Part shown: one piece after another, positions 63,443 to 64,000 of the stretch
How the letters are laid out: every line of letters begins with the position of its first letter
How positions within the stretch are numbered: position 1 is the first letter of the stretch
Origin: CAVQZC01 sp963718315
GTDB lineage: Bacteria > Actinomycetota > Thermoleophilia > Gaiellales > JAICJC01
NCBI GenBank assembly: GCA_963718315.1
Contig: CAVQZC010000010.1
Coordinates: 124,001-188,000 of the forward strand
Reading direction: 5' to 3'
DNA length: 64,000 bases
Position numbers and translations under genes: made by a program
The notes under the pieces: generated by a model
The model's database searches: none
Seen by the model: only the letters and a program-made list of their open reading frames with translations
Told to the model about the DNA's origin: nothing

Positions 63443-64000
63443 ATGGCAAACCAGAGCGCGCTGACGGGTCTGCGGCCCTACCGGAGGTTCGCCGCCCAGA
63501 CCAGGTCGGTGCTGAGCAAGTACCTGGCCGACCGCGGCCCCCACCTGGCGGCGATGGTCGCCTACTACGCCCTGCTGTCGCTGTTCCCGTTCCTGTTCCT
63601 GATCCTGTCGGTGCTGGGCCTGTTCGGGCACGTGTCCGAGAGCTCGTACCTGATCCACGAGCTCCAGCACATCCTGCCCGGCCAGTCGGCCAAGGAGCTG
63701 ATCAACCTCGTCCACTCGGTCCAGAGCAACGCCGGAACCTTCTTCGCCATCGGCCTGATCGGCATGATCTGGTCGGCGCTGGGGTTCTACTCGGCGCTGG
63801 AGTCGGCGCTGAACATCGTCTTCCAGGTCAGCAACCGGGGGTTCGTGCGGGGCAAGTGGACCAGCTTCGTCCTGGTCGCAGGTTCCCTGACGGTGCTGTT
63901 CAGCTCGCTGCTGATCGCCACCCTGGCAAGCGGCTGGCTCCACCGCCACGGCCCCTCGTGGACGACCGAGGGCATCGTGCCCTACCTGATCTCGGTCACG
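63443..64000 (+). CDS. YihY/BrkB family membrane protein, 3' end outside window
   Basis: Open from ATG 63443 to the window end (186 codons). The family N terminus 'RGPHLAAMVAYYALLSLFPFLFLILSVLGLFG' (in part) is followed by 'IWSALGFYSALESALNIVF', both diagnostic. Three hydrophobic segments are visible. This is the second YihY protein in the window; it resembles the one at 7491-8399 in motifs but is not a close copy. A TATTGT about 7 bases upstream hints at a very short leader. Confidence 0.88.
   Translation, partial: MANQSALTGLRPYRRFAAQTRSVLSKYLADRGPHLAAMVAYYALLSLFPFLFLILSVLGLFGHVSESSYLIHELQHILPGQSAKELINLVHSVQSNAGTFFAIGLIGMIWSALGFYSALESALNIVFQVSNRGFVRGKWTSFVLVAGSLTVLFSSLLIATLASGWLHRHGPSWTTEGIVPYLISVT

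Overview
The window is a GC-rich, densely packed actinobacterial chromosome segment, with GTG and TTG starts common and stop/start overlaps (ATGA, GTGA) frequent. The secreted protein at 36863-37672, with its 'VALVALFVALGGTA' signal segment and 'HLNADQLDGLDS' repeat, is of a type I associate with class Thermoleophilia (Solirubrobacterales/Gaiellales). That placement is an inference. No tRNA, rRNA, CRISPR array, IS element or prophage was seen. Most of the window is housekeeping; no clearly new multi-gene system stands out.

Layout. 1-9.8 kb: end of an aldehyde dehydrogenase, a P-type ATPase, a FAD oxidoreductase lacking redox cysteines divergent from a glucose dehydrogenase/gluconolactonase pair, a small membrane protein, a YihY/BrkB protein, a protein with a duplicated Cys/His motif, and a secreted CAP-domain protein. 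9.8-17.8 kb: ispH; a MarR regulator divergent from a YceI/flavin-reductase operon with a clear operator; a sensor kinase and ileS. 17.8-25.9 kb: NUDIX and beta-lactamase-fold hydrolases, a LytR_C protein, a PLP decarboxylase, a class III aminotransferase, a ThDP enzyme and a membrane cytochrome c. 25.9-31 kb: a tightly coupled reverse-strand operon acpS-nnr-alr-cca-methyltransferase. 31-37.7 kb: small enzymes, acetyltransferases, membrane proteins, an AAA ATPase, greA and the Thermoleophilia-type secreted protein. 37.8-43.1 kb: rplM-rpsI-glmM-glmS, preceded by a degenerate HD-GYP protein. 43.3-48.8 kb: a form II CoxSLM-type molybdenum hydroxylase operon with an XdhC-type factor and a phosphoesterase. 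48.8-54.5 kb: two secreted sedolisin (S53) peptidases flanking a secreted multidomain protein. 54.7-64 kb: guaA, guaB3, a PfkB kinase, pyrF, an SOS-box-controlled exonuclease/GIY-YIG fusion, HU, pyrE, a roadblock protein and a second YihY protein cut by the window end.

Data quality matters for reading this window. Fifteen conserved genes are broken by about twenty single-base indels, roughly sixteen insertions and four deletions. They include rplM, rpsI, guaA, pyrF, glmM and cca. Each gene is intact once one to three bases are corrected, so I treat them as real genes with probable sequence errors rather than pseudogenes. The coordinates given span the restored gene. With these restored, no stretch over about 270 bases lacks a gene; the longest gap is 43075-43341.

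How the genes connect: central carbon oxidation (glucose dehydrogenase with gluconolactonase), purine and pyrimidine synthesis (guaA, guaB3, pyrE, pyrF), envelope precursors (alr, glmM, glmS, ispH) and translation (ileS, rplM, rpsI, cca) form the core. The Cox-like hydroxylase and the secreted peptidases are the main accessory functions. Several promoters (acpS, 36712, 61761) place the -10 box about seven bases from the start codon, which suggests leaderless mRNAs are used here.
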